Source: Gautieria morchelliformis (Eukaryota; Basidiomycota; Agaricomycetes; Gomphales; Gomphaceae). Taken from it: a stretch of DNA of 64,000 nt. Made by a program: the position numbers and the translations under genes. This document shows positions 51,600 through 62,674 of this stretch, piece by piece (within the stretch, counting starts at the first letter, position 1; each line of letters begins with the position of its first letter). Location: contig WHVA01000027.1 in assembly GCA_015179125.1 (NCBI GenBank), positions 124,001 to 188,000 on the forward strand, in the 5' to 3' direction. The notes under the pieces are model-generated. The model was not told where the DNA came from. It was given only the letters and a program-made list of their open reading frames with translations, and ran no database searches.

Positions 51600-52296
51600 C
51601 AGTGGTGCTTAAGTCTTCCTCTGGTCGAAGATAGAAATCTACAGGAGAGGGCTCAAGACGATGGTCACAGTGAGGTCAAGTTTTGCACAAGATAGACATA
51701 TGATAATTGAACTGGAGAATATACATGCGAATGTAAACTACTTATACCGAACGCTCATATGATATCAGCAATAGGAAAGAGGCCGTCATGAGTCAGGGTT
51801 GAATAGGGGTGCGCAGTCAGGATACAGAATAGATGAAACACATATACAATGGAAAGAAGGAGGAGTGTGAATGTGAAATGACGGGGAGAAAAGAGGACGA
51901 AGGCACCTATGTACGAAAACATGCCTTGAGACCTGCATATATGTTACCCTGCATGGACTCTTTGTCTGCTGGGCTGATCCCACACGGTCTACGGTTAGGG
52001 CACCCCGCGAATGCACCCTGGCCATATGAACACCTAAAGGGGTTGCATCAGGAAGATGATGGGGCCAGTGATGAACCATCATGCCGGGTAGAGGATGTCA
52101 ATAGTGTTTGATGGCGTGCCTGCTGGCAAATGATGCGAGCAGCAAATGGTCGTTCGGCGAATGTGGCAAAGGGTGAATGGAGTGATCATAGAGAAGGTGT
52201 GGTTGGAGGGCAGGGCGAAGCTGAGCAAACATGGAGGAGGAGTTGTGAAAGGGAAAACAGGGGTAGCTGGGTACAAGAAATATACGAGTCATGACA
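51600..52296 (-). repeat. R2 repeat, copy 3
   Basis: Longest copy, aligned to 15948-16587. On the minus strand it starts TGTCATGACTC at 52296. The left boundary is uncertain and may extend to the hairpin at 51508. Confidence 0.6.
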
Positions 52297-52304
52297 ATCC
52301 AACC

Positions 52305-52532
52305 ATAGGAACATCCAAAGGGGGTTGAGCCGAGGAGGTGATAGGACCGTGATGGAACATCAAGCTGGGTAAAGGACATCAATCATGCTTTGATGGCGTG
52401 GCCATGGCAAATGACGCGAGTAGCAAAAATCATTCGGCGAACTCGGCGAAGGGCGATCGGAGCAAACATAGAGGTGGGGTGATGAAGTGGAAGGCAGAGC
52501 TACTGGGCATAGGAAATAAACACGTCACGACA
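52305..52532 (-). repeat. R2 repeat, partial tandem copy
   Basis: Repeats the first 230 bp of R2 again (ccataggaacatccaaagg to cacgtcacgaca), directly after copy 3. Divergence between the two is clear, so this is not a recent duplication. Confidence 0.55.
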
Positions 52533-52689
52533 CAAAAGCTAAATATTCCTTCCTCACTTATGGTCTTCTATTATATATAGAGCTGCATTGAGTGCCATAC
52601 CTGCCTCTTCATCTCCACTATCTGATGCTATCAGGATCAGACTGCTCTGCCGCCACAGCATCCATATGTGCCTCTGAACTCTCAACATC

Positions 52690-54303
52690 AACCCACATTG
52701 TTCCTTTCACTGTGCCTATTCCAGGTTTGCTGTGAAGCTGGGTAAGGATTCCAATTGATCCAAATGATGATGATGGACATCATTGAGGGCCTGAAAAAAT
52801 TTGAGTTGCTCCTCCACTTGATGAGCAAGCAAGTTGTTTGACTCCTGCAGCCATTGAAGATGTCTTCACATGTGTCTTTCTTCGTCATGCATGAATGTAT
52901 GCAGCCTCTAGGCTGCAACATTGACACATTCTATCTCCTCCCGGGCTTGTGCAATCTTGAAAAATGCAGTTGCAGCTAGCCTCATGCTCAGCTGCCCATG
53001 TCCATGGTTTCTCTTCAATATGATGCCTGCTATCATGGAGTACATCAAACTGGGCCAAGAATATGTACTCGAGTACTTTTTTGACATCTAACACAGGCTG
53101 TTTAGGAGATACACGGCTTGCCACATCATTGTAAGTTGCCACACCTGTCCGAATGGCTTGAGACTGGGCCTGAAGAGCCTTTGCTATGTGGGAATGCAGT
53201 TGGCGGATGATGTAAGGGCAACCCTAGCTGGTTGTGGAGATCACACTACCACACAACTGACAAGGGAAATCCGAAGTATGTATAAATGAACAGAGTATAC
53301 AAGAGAGGGGATTCTCACCTGACAAGGGGAAATCCGAAGCGAAAAGTCTAAGGACCCCCAATGTCAGCGAGCCCGTATTATACTATGCTGCGCAGCTAGG
53401 GACAACACTCGGCACTCGCCATCAACCCTGCATCCCCCTGACCTCCCTGACCCTTGATCGACCCTTGATGCCACATACTATGCGAGTCACTTGACTTCCG
53501 ACACTGTTCCGAGAGCGGAAGTCAGAAAGTGGAGTGGAACTGGCAAGGTGAATAGAACTGGTGGAAGTTCTCCCAGAAGCGGAATCATTTCCAAATGCGG
53601 AGTCGGAGATGGAAGTGGAACCAGAAGCGGAGTCGGAAGTGGAGTTGGAACTTGGAGTGGTGTCGGAACTGGAAAACAGGGTGTCCCCTGACAGATGAGA
53701 CACATGCTAAACTTTGGAAGCAGGTGTGCCAGTGGTATCCCATTGCAAATAGGCCACAACCAGGGTGGGATACAGTGCCTCCCATTCTCCGTTGGTCCTC
53801 TCAACTTGGTCAGGTCGCATTCGCCAATCAACTGTTGTTCACCTTCGAGAGAGTCAGCTGAGTGCTTTCAGAAGACCAGTACCCAACTTATATAGGTTTC
53901 TTCCTGTGCTGGTAGTTCTCATATACCTCATCGGTCAACTCATGCAGGGTGTGTATATCAAGCTCGATGGTTTCCCATGAATCGTCATTTAGAGGTAGGG
54001 GTTCCCACTGGTCCCCTTGATCAACTTCCCAGGAGCCTCTGCCATAGATTCAACGATATCCTGCAGAGTCTGATGTTCAGACTGAGTGGAATCCAATGCA
54101 AGCAAGTGTAAGCAATTGGACGCATAGACCAGACGACACCTCACTTTGAACGATTGTGTTCCGACGTTTGGATAGTTCACCATGGCCGCATGCTATTTGT
54201 GGGGGTCCTTGAGTAGTATACAAAGTACAAATACTGCAATCAGATCCATGTGTTGATGTCCAGCCTTTTACCTTGCGTGAGACTCGAGCCCTTGGGGGCG
54301 GCA
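52690..54303 (-). pseudogene. Transposon-associated protein (KDZ-like), split by solo LTR
   Basis: Minus-strand coding traces start at ATG 54303 (MPPPRARVSRKVKGWTSTHG). They run through RLVYAS-like and LALDSTQSEHQTLQDIVE, SWETIELDIHTLHELTDEVY and LTKLRGPTENGRH. After the solo LTR they continue with RQLHSHIAKALQAQSQAIRT, VLDVKKVLEYIFLAQFDVLH, HHIEEKPW and, after frameshifts, QAREEIE and ESNNLLAHQVEEQL. The C-terminal part resembles what I remember of the coiled tail of KDZ transposases of basidiomycetes, but no catalytic core is seen and the assignment is tentative. Several stops and frameshifts. Confidence 0.4.
53211..53693 (-). repeat. Solo LTR of the G1/G2 family
   Basis: 483 bp, TGTAAGGGC to CCCCTGACA on the plus strand, with a perfect GATGA duplication (53206-53210 and 53694-53698). 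More diverged from G1 and G2 than they are from each other, yet its Ser-rich frame is still open. Confidence 0.9.
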
Positions 54304-54339
54304 TAGGACTGATAGATCAGAATAGAAGGAGCAAGAATG

Positions 54340-54369
<30 letters not shown>
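54340..54369 (+). repeat. Mononucleotide A tract (30 bases)
   Basis: Uninterrupted run of 30 A. No retroposon body or target duplication could be recognised around it. Confidence 0.85.
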
Positions 54370-54371
<2 letters not shown>

Positions 54372-55008
54372 AAGCAAGGCTATGGAGTGAGCGGGACAAT
54401 GTCGTGGACGACGCCGACGACGATGGTGACGCGAGCTTGAGTGACGCGCGTGATGGCGAGGGTGCCTGGCTGCTATTCGTTTCTAATTAGACTGCTCCAC
54501 CCACCCGACGTCACCCTCTAACTATAGATGTCACACTGGGTACTGCAGGTGTCCCTGCACCTCTGCTCGACCCTCCTCTGGGCGCCACATGCATTGTACT
54601 TCTCCCCGCGTCCGGGAGTCTGGCAGCGAATGCCGGTGCCTGGCACCCAGGGGCCACACGCTCTGCCGGCACTGTGGCACCTCCTGGCACGTGTATCCAT
54701 ACGTCACTGCTTCCCACGTCGGGATCGTCACAGCTCCCCCAACGTAACCTGCAAAAGCAACGGCTACAACGCTATAGCTGCTGTAGCCGTTGCGCTATAG
54801 CCGACCCAAGCACCCTAACCCCCTCGACCATCCGAATCCCCACGCCCTATGGTCATCAGCGGTCAGTCGGCTGGAGAACTCGAGGAGCCGCTTCGCCATT
54901 TCGTGTCATTCGCGCTGGCGCAAAACGAGGCTCGTAGTGCCTGTCAAGTCTTCTCATTCCCACGTTCTCACCGCAGTTTCCTCGCACTGCCTCCTTCCTC
55001 CTACCACC
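54370..55008. other. Upstream region of the NLR gene
   Basis: GC-rich, with no supported gene. It holds an inverted repeat at 54757-54801. A pyrimidine-rich stretch (ctcgcactgcctccttcctcc) lies just before the NLR start codon, typical of fungal 5' leaders. Confidence 0.5.
54757..54801. other. Inverted repeat with GCTATAGC cores
   Basis: GCAACGGCTACA (54757-54768) and TGTAGCCGTTGC (54782-54793) are perfect 12-bp inverted arms. The palindrome GCTATAGC occurs in the loop and again directly after the right arm. About 210 bp upstream of the NLR start. Confidence 0.75.
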
Positions 55009-58000
55009 ATGACCTCTAACTCCTCAATGGACCACAATGAGCAGGTCGCCAAAGCTTTTCCTTCACCCGGGCATGACGAAACGCCGCCGATCGTAGGACC
55101 ACGGTCTGTGGTATCCTCGAATGTAAGCAAGGTTTATTCCAGGAGGCTAAAGAATCAACGGGACTGACTATCTGATGAATATTCGTGAATAGGTTGTATC
55201 GCTTTCTACTTCTGGTCTTGCTACAGGGGGAACGGGCATCGAATCTAACCCCACCACGCAAACCGATGAACATCGAGGTGCCGGGCTCAGGTTGCTTTCA
55301 CTCGGTAATGTTTTGATGCTTGTTATATGACGCCTTCTGACTCCTTCAACAGATGGCGGCGGCATCCGTGGCTTGTCCGAACTTATCATTCTACAAGAAA
55401 TCATGCAAAGAATCCAGCGCCAAGAAGGGCGACCCACGGTGCCCCTTCCTTGTGAATATTTCGACTTAATCTGCGGTACGAGTACAGGCGGGTACGTTAC
55501 TTGCTTAACGATCACCGTCGCTTTCTAATACGGTCCATGCAGGCTCATAGCACTTATGCTGGGCCGCCTCCGCCTCCCCGTAGACAAAGCGATCGAAGCC
55601 TACGGCATATTCGCCTCACAAGTCTTCTCGGAGAAGAAACCATTTTGGAAGGACGGAATGTTCAAGGCTAGCAATTTGGAGAACGCTATCAAGGCGATCA
55701 TCCAGGAATCGACTGGTGACCCTGCCGCACGCATGTTCGATCCAAGACCGAGCAGAGAAGTGTGCAAAACGTACGTCCACGTTGCCGATCTTTCTTGAGC
55801 TGATCGTAGCCCAGTTTCGTCTGCGCGATGCCCGCAAATAACATGAGCACACCCCGCCTCTTTCGTACGTACAGCGTCGGCAAATACGAATCATTCGACT
55901 GCGCTATATGGGAGGCCGCCCGTGCTACGTCTGCCGCTCCTACTTTTTTCAAACGGATTTTCATCGGAAACCCACCTATGCGTGAACCCTTTGTTGATGC
56001 CGGCCTGGGTTGCAACAATCCGATCAGGCAAATCCTCAAAGAAGCAGAACACATCTTTCCACACCAACATATTGCTTGTGTCATCAGCATCGGCACTGGA
56101 CATGTCACCACTGCCAGCCTGGCGGCACCTAGTCTGTTTAATAAGGTCATACCATTAAGTGTAGCCAAGGTATTGAAGAAGATCACCACAGAATGTGAGG
56201 CAACAGCTGAGGAAACTGAGCAGCGCTTCAGATCTGCACCGAACGTCTACTTCCGGTTCAATGTGGAGCAAGGAATGCAAAGTGTAACATTGGCACAGTG
56301 GGAAAGGTTACCTGAGGTGACAACACACACATTGCAGCATCTTCAGCGGGGAAAAGTAGATGAGATGGTAGTGGCTGCTGTCATTGCTCTCAGGGAGTGC
56401 CGGGAAGTGATAGCTGCTGCGCACCTCAGTGTGTATAACTTGCAATGCCTCACAGCTGATGACATATGTTTTATGGTAGACACTGTAGGTGCAGGCACTA
56501 TTGGCCAGGTGTCAGGTAGAGATGGAGCTCGCCGTAAGGCTTGTCCTCCACCAACAAGCAGATTTACAGGAAGAGAAGATATCCTTTTGCAACTTGAGGG
56601 ATATTTTTTCCCAGACCAGACATCCACTGTTAAGGAGGAACAGTATATCTTTGTCTTGTATGGGCTTGGTGGGGCTGGAAAAACGCAGATTGCATTGAGA
56701 TTCATCGAAAAGTTTTATCACCGGTGGGGTAGTTTATCCAGGTCTGTTATGTTTGGACTAACTTGTGTTGTGTGTAGTTTTTGGAGAGTCTATTATGTTG
56801 ATGCGAGTAGTGTGACCACTATGGAGTCTGGCCTTGAAGACATTGCTCAGGAAGAGGGTATTGGTGCAACTGCCAAAAATGCTCTACTTTGGCTGTCTGA
56901 ACAACACCAAAGGTGGTTGCTCTTCCTGGACAATGCTGATGACCATGCCATAAACCTTCGAGAGTACTTCCCACTGTGCAAGCATGGAAATATCATTGTG
57001 ACAAGTCGCAATGTAGAGTGTCGTGTGCATGCACCCAGGTCCAACTGCCATGTGTCAAGTATGAATGCTGAGGAAGCTATTCATTTGCTTCTTATGTTCT
57101 CTACAGTCAAATATTCTGCAAAGAATCTTACCTTGGCATCTCTGATCGTCAAAGAGCTTGGTTATCTTGCCCTGGCCATTGTACAAGCTGGTGCCTATAT
57201 CTCAAAGGGATGTAGCTTAAATGACTATCTGAATATTTTTCAGGAGGATAGGGCTCAACTGATGACCAAGCACTCAGTACAAATGGTGGATGATTATCCA
57301 TGGGCAGTATACACGACATGGGAAATTAGCTTTAAAAACCTAAGTCACATTGCAGCAACCTTACTACACCTGTGTGCATTTTTACATTATAATGGGATTT
57401 CCAAAAGTATCTTTCAAAAGGCTTCTCTCAGGGATCTAGATGGACCATTTGATGATGCGAGAGGATTTCTGCATAACTTTCAAACCACAAATGGTGGCTG
57501 GAGTAACTTTCAATTTCAGGAGATCATTAATGAATTAGCTTCATACTCGTTAATTAGTACTGATGAAGAAGAAAGCACATTTTCCCTTCATCCACTAGTA
57601 CATATCTGGGCTCGAGATAACCTAGAGAGGGCAGAGCAGGAGAGGAAGCAAGGGTGTACAGTGCAGATACTAGCACTTTCTATCCCAGATGAAGATAGTA
57701 CTGAGGATTATGCTTTTAGGAGATCTCTTCTGTCTCATATCAATGAGCTACATACAAAAGCTACAGATTCAAACATGGCAGAAAATTTTGCAAAAGTATT
57801 CAATGAAGTAGGACGATGGAAGGATGCTGAGGAGCTGGTGTTTAAGGTCATACAAACAAGGAAGAGGGTCCTTGGTGATGAGCATCCTGACACCCTGAGG
57901 GCTATGGGCAACCTTGCCTCAATCTATAGGAATCAGGGCCGGTGGAAGGATGCCGAAGAGCTGGAATTTCAAGTCATGGAGGCAAGGAAGAGGGTCCTTG

Positions 58001-59583
58001 ATGAGGAGCATCCTGACACCCTGAGGGCCATGGGCAACCTGGCCTCAACCTATCAACATCAGGGCCGGTGGAAGGGTGCTGAAGAGCTGGAGGTTCAAGT
58101 CATAGAGGCAAGGAAGAGGGTCCTTGGTGAGGAGCATCCTGACACCCTGATGGCCATAGGCAACCTTGCCTCAACCTATCGGAATTGGGGTCAGTGGAAG
58201 GATGCTGAAGAGCTAGAGGTTCAAGTCCTGGAGGCAAGGAAGAGGGTCCTTGGTGAGGAGCATCCTGACACCCTGAGCACCATGGGCAACCTGGCCTCAA
58301 CCTATCAAAATCAGGGCCGGTGGAAGGATGCTGAAGAGCTGGAATTTCAAGTCATGGAGGCAAGGAAGAGGGTCCTTGGTGAAGAGCATCCTGACACTCT
58401 GATGGCCATGGGCAACCTTGCCTCAACCTATCGGAATCAGGGCCGGTGTCAGGAGGCTGAAGAGCTGGAGGTTCAAGTCCTGGAGGCAAGGAAGAGGGTC
58501 CTTGGTGAGGAGCATCCTGACACCCTGAGGGCTGTGGACAATCTTGCCTCAACCTATCAAAATCAGGGCCGGTGGAAGGATGCTGAAGAGCTGGAGGTTC
58601 AAGTCATGGAGGCAAGGAAAAGGGTCCTTGGTGAGGAGCATCCTGACACCCTGAGGGCCATGGGCAACCTTGCCTCAACCTATCGGAATTGGGGTCAGTG
58701 GAAGGATGCTGAAGAGCTAGAGGTTCAAGTCCTGGAGGCAAGGAAGAGGGTCCTTGGTGAGGAGCATCCTGACACCCTGAGGGCCATGGGCAATCTTGCC
58801 TCAACCTATCAAAATCAGGGCCGATGGAAGGATGCTGAAGAGCTTGAGGTTCAAGTCATGGTGGCAAGGAGAAGTGTCCTTGGTGAGGAGCATCCTGACA
58901 CCCTGAGGGCCATGGGAAACCTTGCCTCAATCTATGCGGGTCATGGCTGGCTGAAGGATGCTGAAGAGCTGGAGGTTAAAGTCCTGGAGGCAAGGAGGAG
59001 GGTCCTTGGTGAGGAGCATCCTGACACCCTGATCAGCATGGGCAACCTTGCCTTAACCTATCGGAATCAGGGCCAGCAGAAGGATGCTGAAGAGCTAGAG
59101 GTTCAAGTCATGGAGGCAAGGAAGAGGATCCTTGGTGAGGAGTATCCTGACACCTTGATAGCCATGGGCAACCTTGCCTTAACCTATGTGGATCAGGGCC
59201 AGCTGAAGGATGCTGAAGAGCTGGAGGCTCAAGTCATGGAGGCAAGGAAGAGGGTCCTTGGTGAGGAGCATCCTGACACCCTGATGGCCATGGGCAACCT
59301 TGCCTCAACCTATCGGACTCAGGGCCAGTGGAAGGATGCTGAAGAGCTGGATTTTCAAGTCATAAATGCAAGGAAGAGGGTCCTTGGTGAGGAGCATCCT
59401 GACACCCTGAGGGCCATGGGCAACCTTGCCTCAACCTATCGGACTCAGGGCCGGTGGAAGGATGCTGAAGAGCTGGATGTTCAAGTCATGGAGGCAAGGA
59501 AGAGGGTCCTTGATGAGGATCATCCTGACATCCTGAGGGACATGGGCAACCTTGCCACAACCTATCAGAATCAGGACCAGTAG
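55009..59583 (+). CDS. NLR-type receptor: patatin-NB-ARC-TPR (PLP-1-like)
   Basis: Six exons: 55009-55122, 55193-55304, 55353-55491, 55543-55770, 55815-56723 and 56778-59583. Introns are 70, 48, 51, 44 and 54 bp (the last has a ggactaact branch-like site), giving 1435 residues. The patatin-like phospholipase has DGGGIRG (76-82), catalytic Ser119 in GTSTG, and Asp259 in DAGLG. The NB-ARC has a P-loop GLGGAGKT (481-488), Walker B-like WLLFLDNADD, GNIIVTSRN, ELGYLALAI and SLHPLVHIW. From about residue 847 there are fourteen 42-residue TPRs (GRWKDAEELEVQVMEARKRV type). The architecture matches Neurospora PLP-1, a receptor that triggers death after non-self fusion; function here is inferred. Translation stops at TAG 59581, where the repeat has TGG (Trp), and the next half-repeat is still readable, so the C terminus may be truncated. 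Confidence 0.88.
57814..59580 (+). repeat. Coding tandem repeat: 14 TPR units of 126 bp
   Basis: Units keep the same length and are nearly identical. Through much of the array they alternate between a QVMEARKR type and a QVLEARKR/YQNQ type, giving a higher-order period of 252 bp. The phrase RNWGQWKDAEELEVQVLEA occurs twice. Long minus-strand frames spaced exactly 252 bp apart are a by-product. Confidence 0.85.
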
Positions 59584-59707
59584 AAGGATGCTGAAGAGCT
59601 GGAGATCCAAGTCATGGAATTAAGTAAGAGATCCTGGTAAGCAGCATCCCAGAAAACTGAGTTAGCTATTTTTAATGTATAATGATATAAAGACTTAGCT
59701 GCAGTAT

Positions 59708-60060
59708 GTTAAGACCCATTCCCAAGTCTGGTCCCAAGGCCTTGGCCTTGGTACTCGCTTGGGAACCCTTCTCGGCTTAACTCATGTTTCCCTCAGTTCT
59801 TCATTTACCCTTGACTTCCTTTCCTAGATAGACCTATTCCATTCCTGATGATCATCCTCTTATCTTTCTTTTCTGCTCAAAATGGGCATTGATGCCCTCT
59901 TTCCATTCCTTGCAATTCATATGTAAAACCACCCGTCATGTATGCTAATTCCTCAGTTCTGACATTGACTTAGATCCTCATATCATCTCCTCCTCTGTCT
60001 GATATCGATTCCCAAACCTCAGCTTGAAACCAAATCTGTTTACCGAAATTAGGGCTGAAC
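59708..60060 (+). repeat. G7 5' LTR (probable)
   Basis: Begins TGTTAAGACCCATTCC and resembles the sequence starting at 62648 (TGTTACGATCCATTCC) and resuming at 63684. The right boundary is uncertain. It lies about 125 bp after the NLR stop codon. Confidence 0.5.
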
Positions 60061-60339
60061 ACTGTAGTGGGCGCAACCTACGAAGTTGAAGCCAAGCCCC
60101 CTGTTCCTGACCCTCGGCTCGGCCTTCAGGTTGAGTCTTAAGTATGATCCATGTTCTTAACAGTATATCAGAACTCTCCACACACAGTTGTTTGATATGC
60201 CTATCACACAATCTTATGCCCATGCTGAAGGCAGCCGAGTCACACTGACTATAGCGGCCTGACAAGCACAAAGTGTTTCAAACCTTCCCAAAGACCCCTG
60301 TTCCGTCACCGGTACAACAACCCTCCTCCAGTCCCCAAC

Positions 60340-61640
60340 CTATCTCAGCGCTGAGCCATCGGTGCTCATCAAGGACATATCAGCAAGGTTTCCGAAGAGC
60401 CTGGCGGTGAGTCCCCCAACCCTAGTGACCCTGGTGGTTGGAGGCAATAATGGTGGTGATGATTCTGGTTCTGAGTGCAACTGCAATCCCAATACAGAGG
60501 CTCCAAGACCTAACCCCAATCCAAATGCAGAGGCAGACAGGAGGAACAGGTTGGGCACTGTATGCTCGTGGCTTTGGAAAAGCTTGCTGATAATGGATTT
60601 GGTGGAGGAGACCACAGCGAATCAAAGGCCAAACTCCATGAACCTAACCAATTTGATGGCTTGGACCTGAAGAAACTCCGAGGTTTCCTTCTCCAGTGCA
60701 TGTTGAATTTCGGTGCCAAACCCCAGGCTTTCCAAGATGGTTCTGCAAAAGTGAAATATGTTCTGTGCTTCATCAAGGGAACGACTCTTGATTACTTTGA
60801 GCCCTACCTTGCTGACAACCCTGCTGATGAGCCTGCATGGGCCTCAGATTATGGTGCATTCATGGAAGAGCTTTACTTGAACTTTGGCCCTTATGACTGG
60901 GTTGCCGATGCCAAGATTGAGCTCAAAGACCTTGTCATGAAGGACAACCACGAGGCAACTTATACAGGCTTCTATCCATGCTTCAGCATAATAATTTGGC
61001 TTTGCATTGCAGAGCATATCTTGCTCTGCCAAAGTGAATCAAAGATGAAATGGTGCATTTCAACAAACCCCCAACCCTTGATGGCCTCTGAGACCTTGTT
61101 CAGAAACTCGACCAAAGGTATTGGGAATGTCGCAGTGAAGTCTCTCACGAGACCCACACTGAACCCAAACCCGAGGCAAAAAATGACAGGTCCAACCAAA
61201 CCCGAGCCTCCCAGAACAATGACTGATGTCAAGGTCAAAGTTATGGCAATTCCAATACCATTGCTGGCAACAACAAAGGCAAGGAAAAGCTGGAATAACA
61301 TGTCCAAGGGTTAGAAAAAAAACTGAATATGCTAACAAGCTCAGCAAGGATGTCAAACTCATGACTGAGGAAAGCCAGCATCACATGGATAATACCCTCT
61401 GCCTAGTATGTGCGCAGAGTGGCCACTGTGTGAAGGATTTCCCCAAGGCCACATCGGCCTGGGCTGCCTCAGCTTGCAATGGGAAGACATCCAAGAACAA
61501 AGCAGCATATTCAGCTTCGGGTGCAAAAAAATAACCAGCAACCCTCTCACCTCCATGCATACCGAGGGTCACATTCACTCAACTTGCACATTAGAGGTTA
61601 GAATCAACACTTCTGCTCTCTTCTCCATGAACTCTTGTAA
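60340..61640 (+). pseudogene. G7 Gag, decayed
   Basis: Best piece: LHEPNQFDGLDLKKLRGFLL, LDYFEPYLADNPADEPAW and LYLNFGPYDWVADAKIELKD, the Gag core of Tf2-like chromoviruses. After frameshifts comes a zinc knuckle CLVCAQSGHCVKDF, whose last Cys is lost. Several stops and frame changes between 60.96 and 61.4 kb. Confidence 0.72.
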
Positions 61641-62647
61641 TTAGTTTGTCCTCATCTCTTGCCCCAAACCAAAATTTTAAAGCACTAGTAGATTCAAGCT
61701 CTACTCAGTGTTTCATAGAATCTGTCTTTGTCCATATATATGCTCTCCAAACCTGTTCCATAGACCCAATCCTGCTTCATTTATTTGATGGTAGTACAAA
61801 CTCAGCAATTACTGAAGCTGTATAGCTACCCATCCGTTTCCCTGATGGTCACACCCATTCCATAGCCTTTTATATCACCCCCTTGATTCATCTGTTTCTG
61901 TAGTTCTCAGACACAACTGGCTCACCTGCTACAATCCATTGATTGACTGGGTATTGGGTAGTATTACATTCTGAACTACCCTCCTGGGCAGTCCTGTGGA
62001 ACATCTGCTGGCTTTGGCTCGCACCTCTATGACCAAGACTGAGCCAACCCCAAGTCTGGAGGCCCCTCAGGTCACTCTTCTTAATGCAGCTGCATTTTAC
62101 TGTGCCTGCAAGTTAGAGGGTTCCCAATGCTTTCAGCTAAATCTGACGATGCCTGAGACCCAGGCTTCGGCCGACTTGGCTTCCACAAAATCCGAATCTG
62201 TGGCCCTCAAGGATGTCCCAACAAAGTATCATGACTTTTTGGATGTTTTAAGCAAGTCCAAAGCTGATGCCTTGGCTCCACATCAACCCAATGATCTCAA
62301 GAGCATTCTCAAGGATGGTGATATGCTGCCTTAACCTCTGTTATGCTTGCTCTCCACCTTGGAGCTTGCCATGCTCAGATCTTTTGTTGATGAGAACTTG
62401 AAGATAGGTTACATTCAGCCCACTTGGTCTTCGCATGGAGCCCCCATCCTCTTTGCCAAGAAGAGCAGTAAACTTTAGCTTTGCCTCAATTTCTGAGCAC
62501 TCCACAAGATTACAAAGAAAGACTGCTATCCACTCCCCTTAATTACTGATCTGTTGGACGCACCCTGAAAGGCTCAGATATATACCAAAATCAACCTTTG
62601 GCATACATTCCATCTAGTCTGAGTCACCAAAGGCAATGAGTGGAAAA
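61641..62647 (+). pseudogene. G7 protease and N-terminal RT, decayed and truncated
   Basis: Protease traces near 61.75-61.97 kb ([15 protein letters not shown]). Then ALKDVPTKYHDFLDVLSKSK and, with stops, DENLKIGYIQPTWSSHGAPI, KITKKDCYPLPLITDLLDAP and KGNEWKM. A TGA stands where the family has Arg before ALHKI. RT ends abruptly at 62647 and the 3' LTR begins at the next base, so the rest of RT, RNase H and integrase are deleted. Confidence 0.7.
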
Positions 62648-62674
62648 TGTTACGATCCATTCCTGAGTCCAGTC
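62648..62674 (+). repeat. G7 3' LTR, first part
   Basis: TGTTACGATCCATTCC, cut after CAGTC by the next element. The LTR resumes at 63684. Confidence 0.65.

Noticed and set aside
56724..56777. Hydrophobic insertion in the NB-ARC domain
   Set aside because: It is an in-frame 54-bp intron with GT-AG ends and a branch-like ctaac; splicing gives a normal domain.
58100..58804. Three minus-strand frames spaced 252 bp apart
   Set aside because: Antisense by-products of the TPR repeats in the NLR gene.
57814..59580. CRISPR or satellite array
   Set aside because: The 126-bp units encode TPRs in one open frame.
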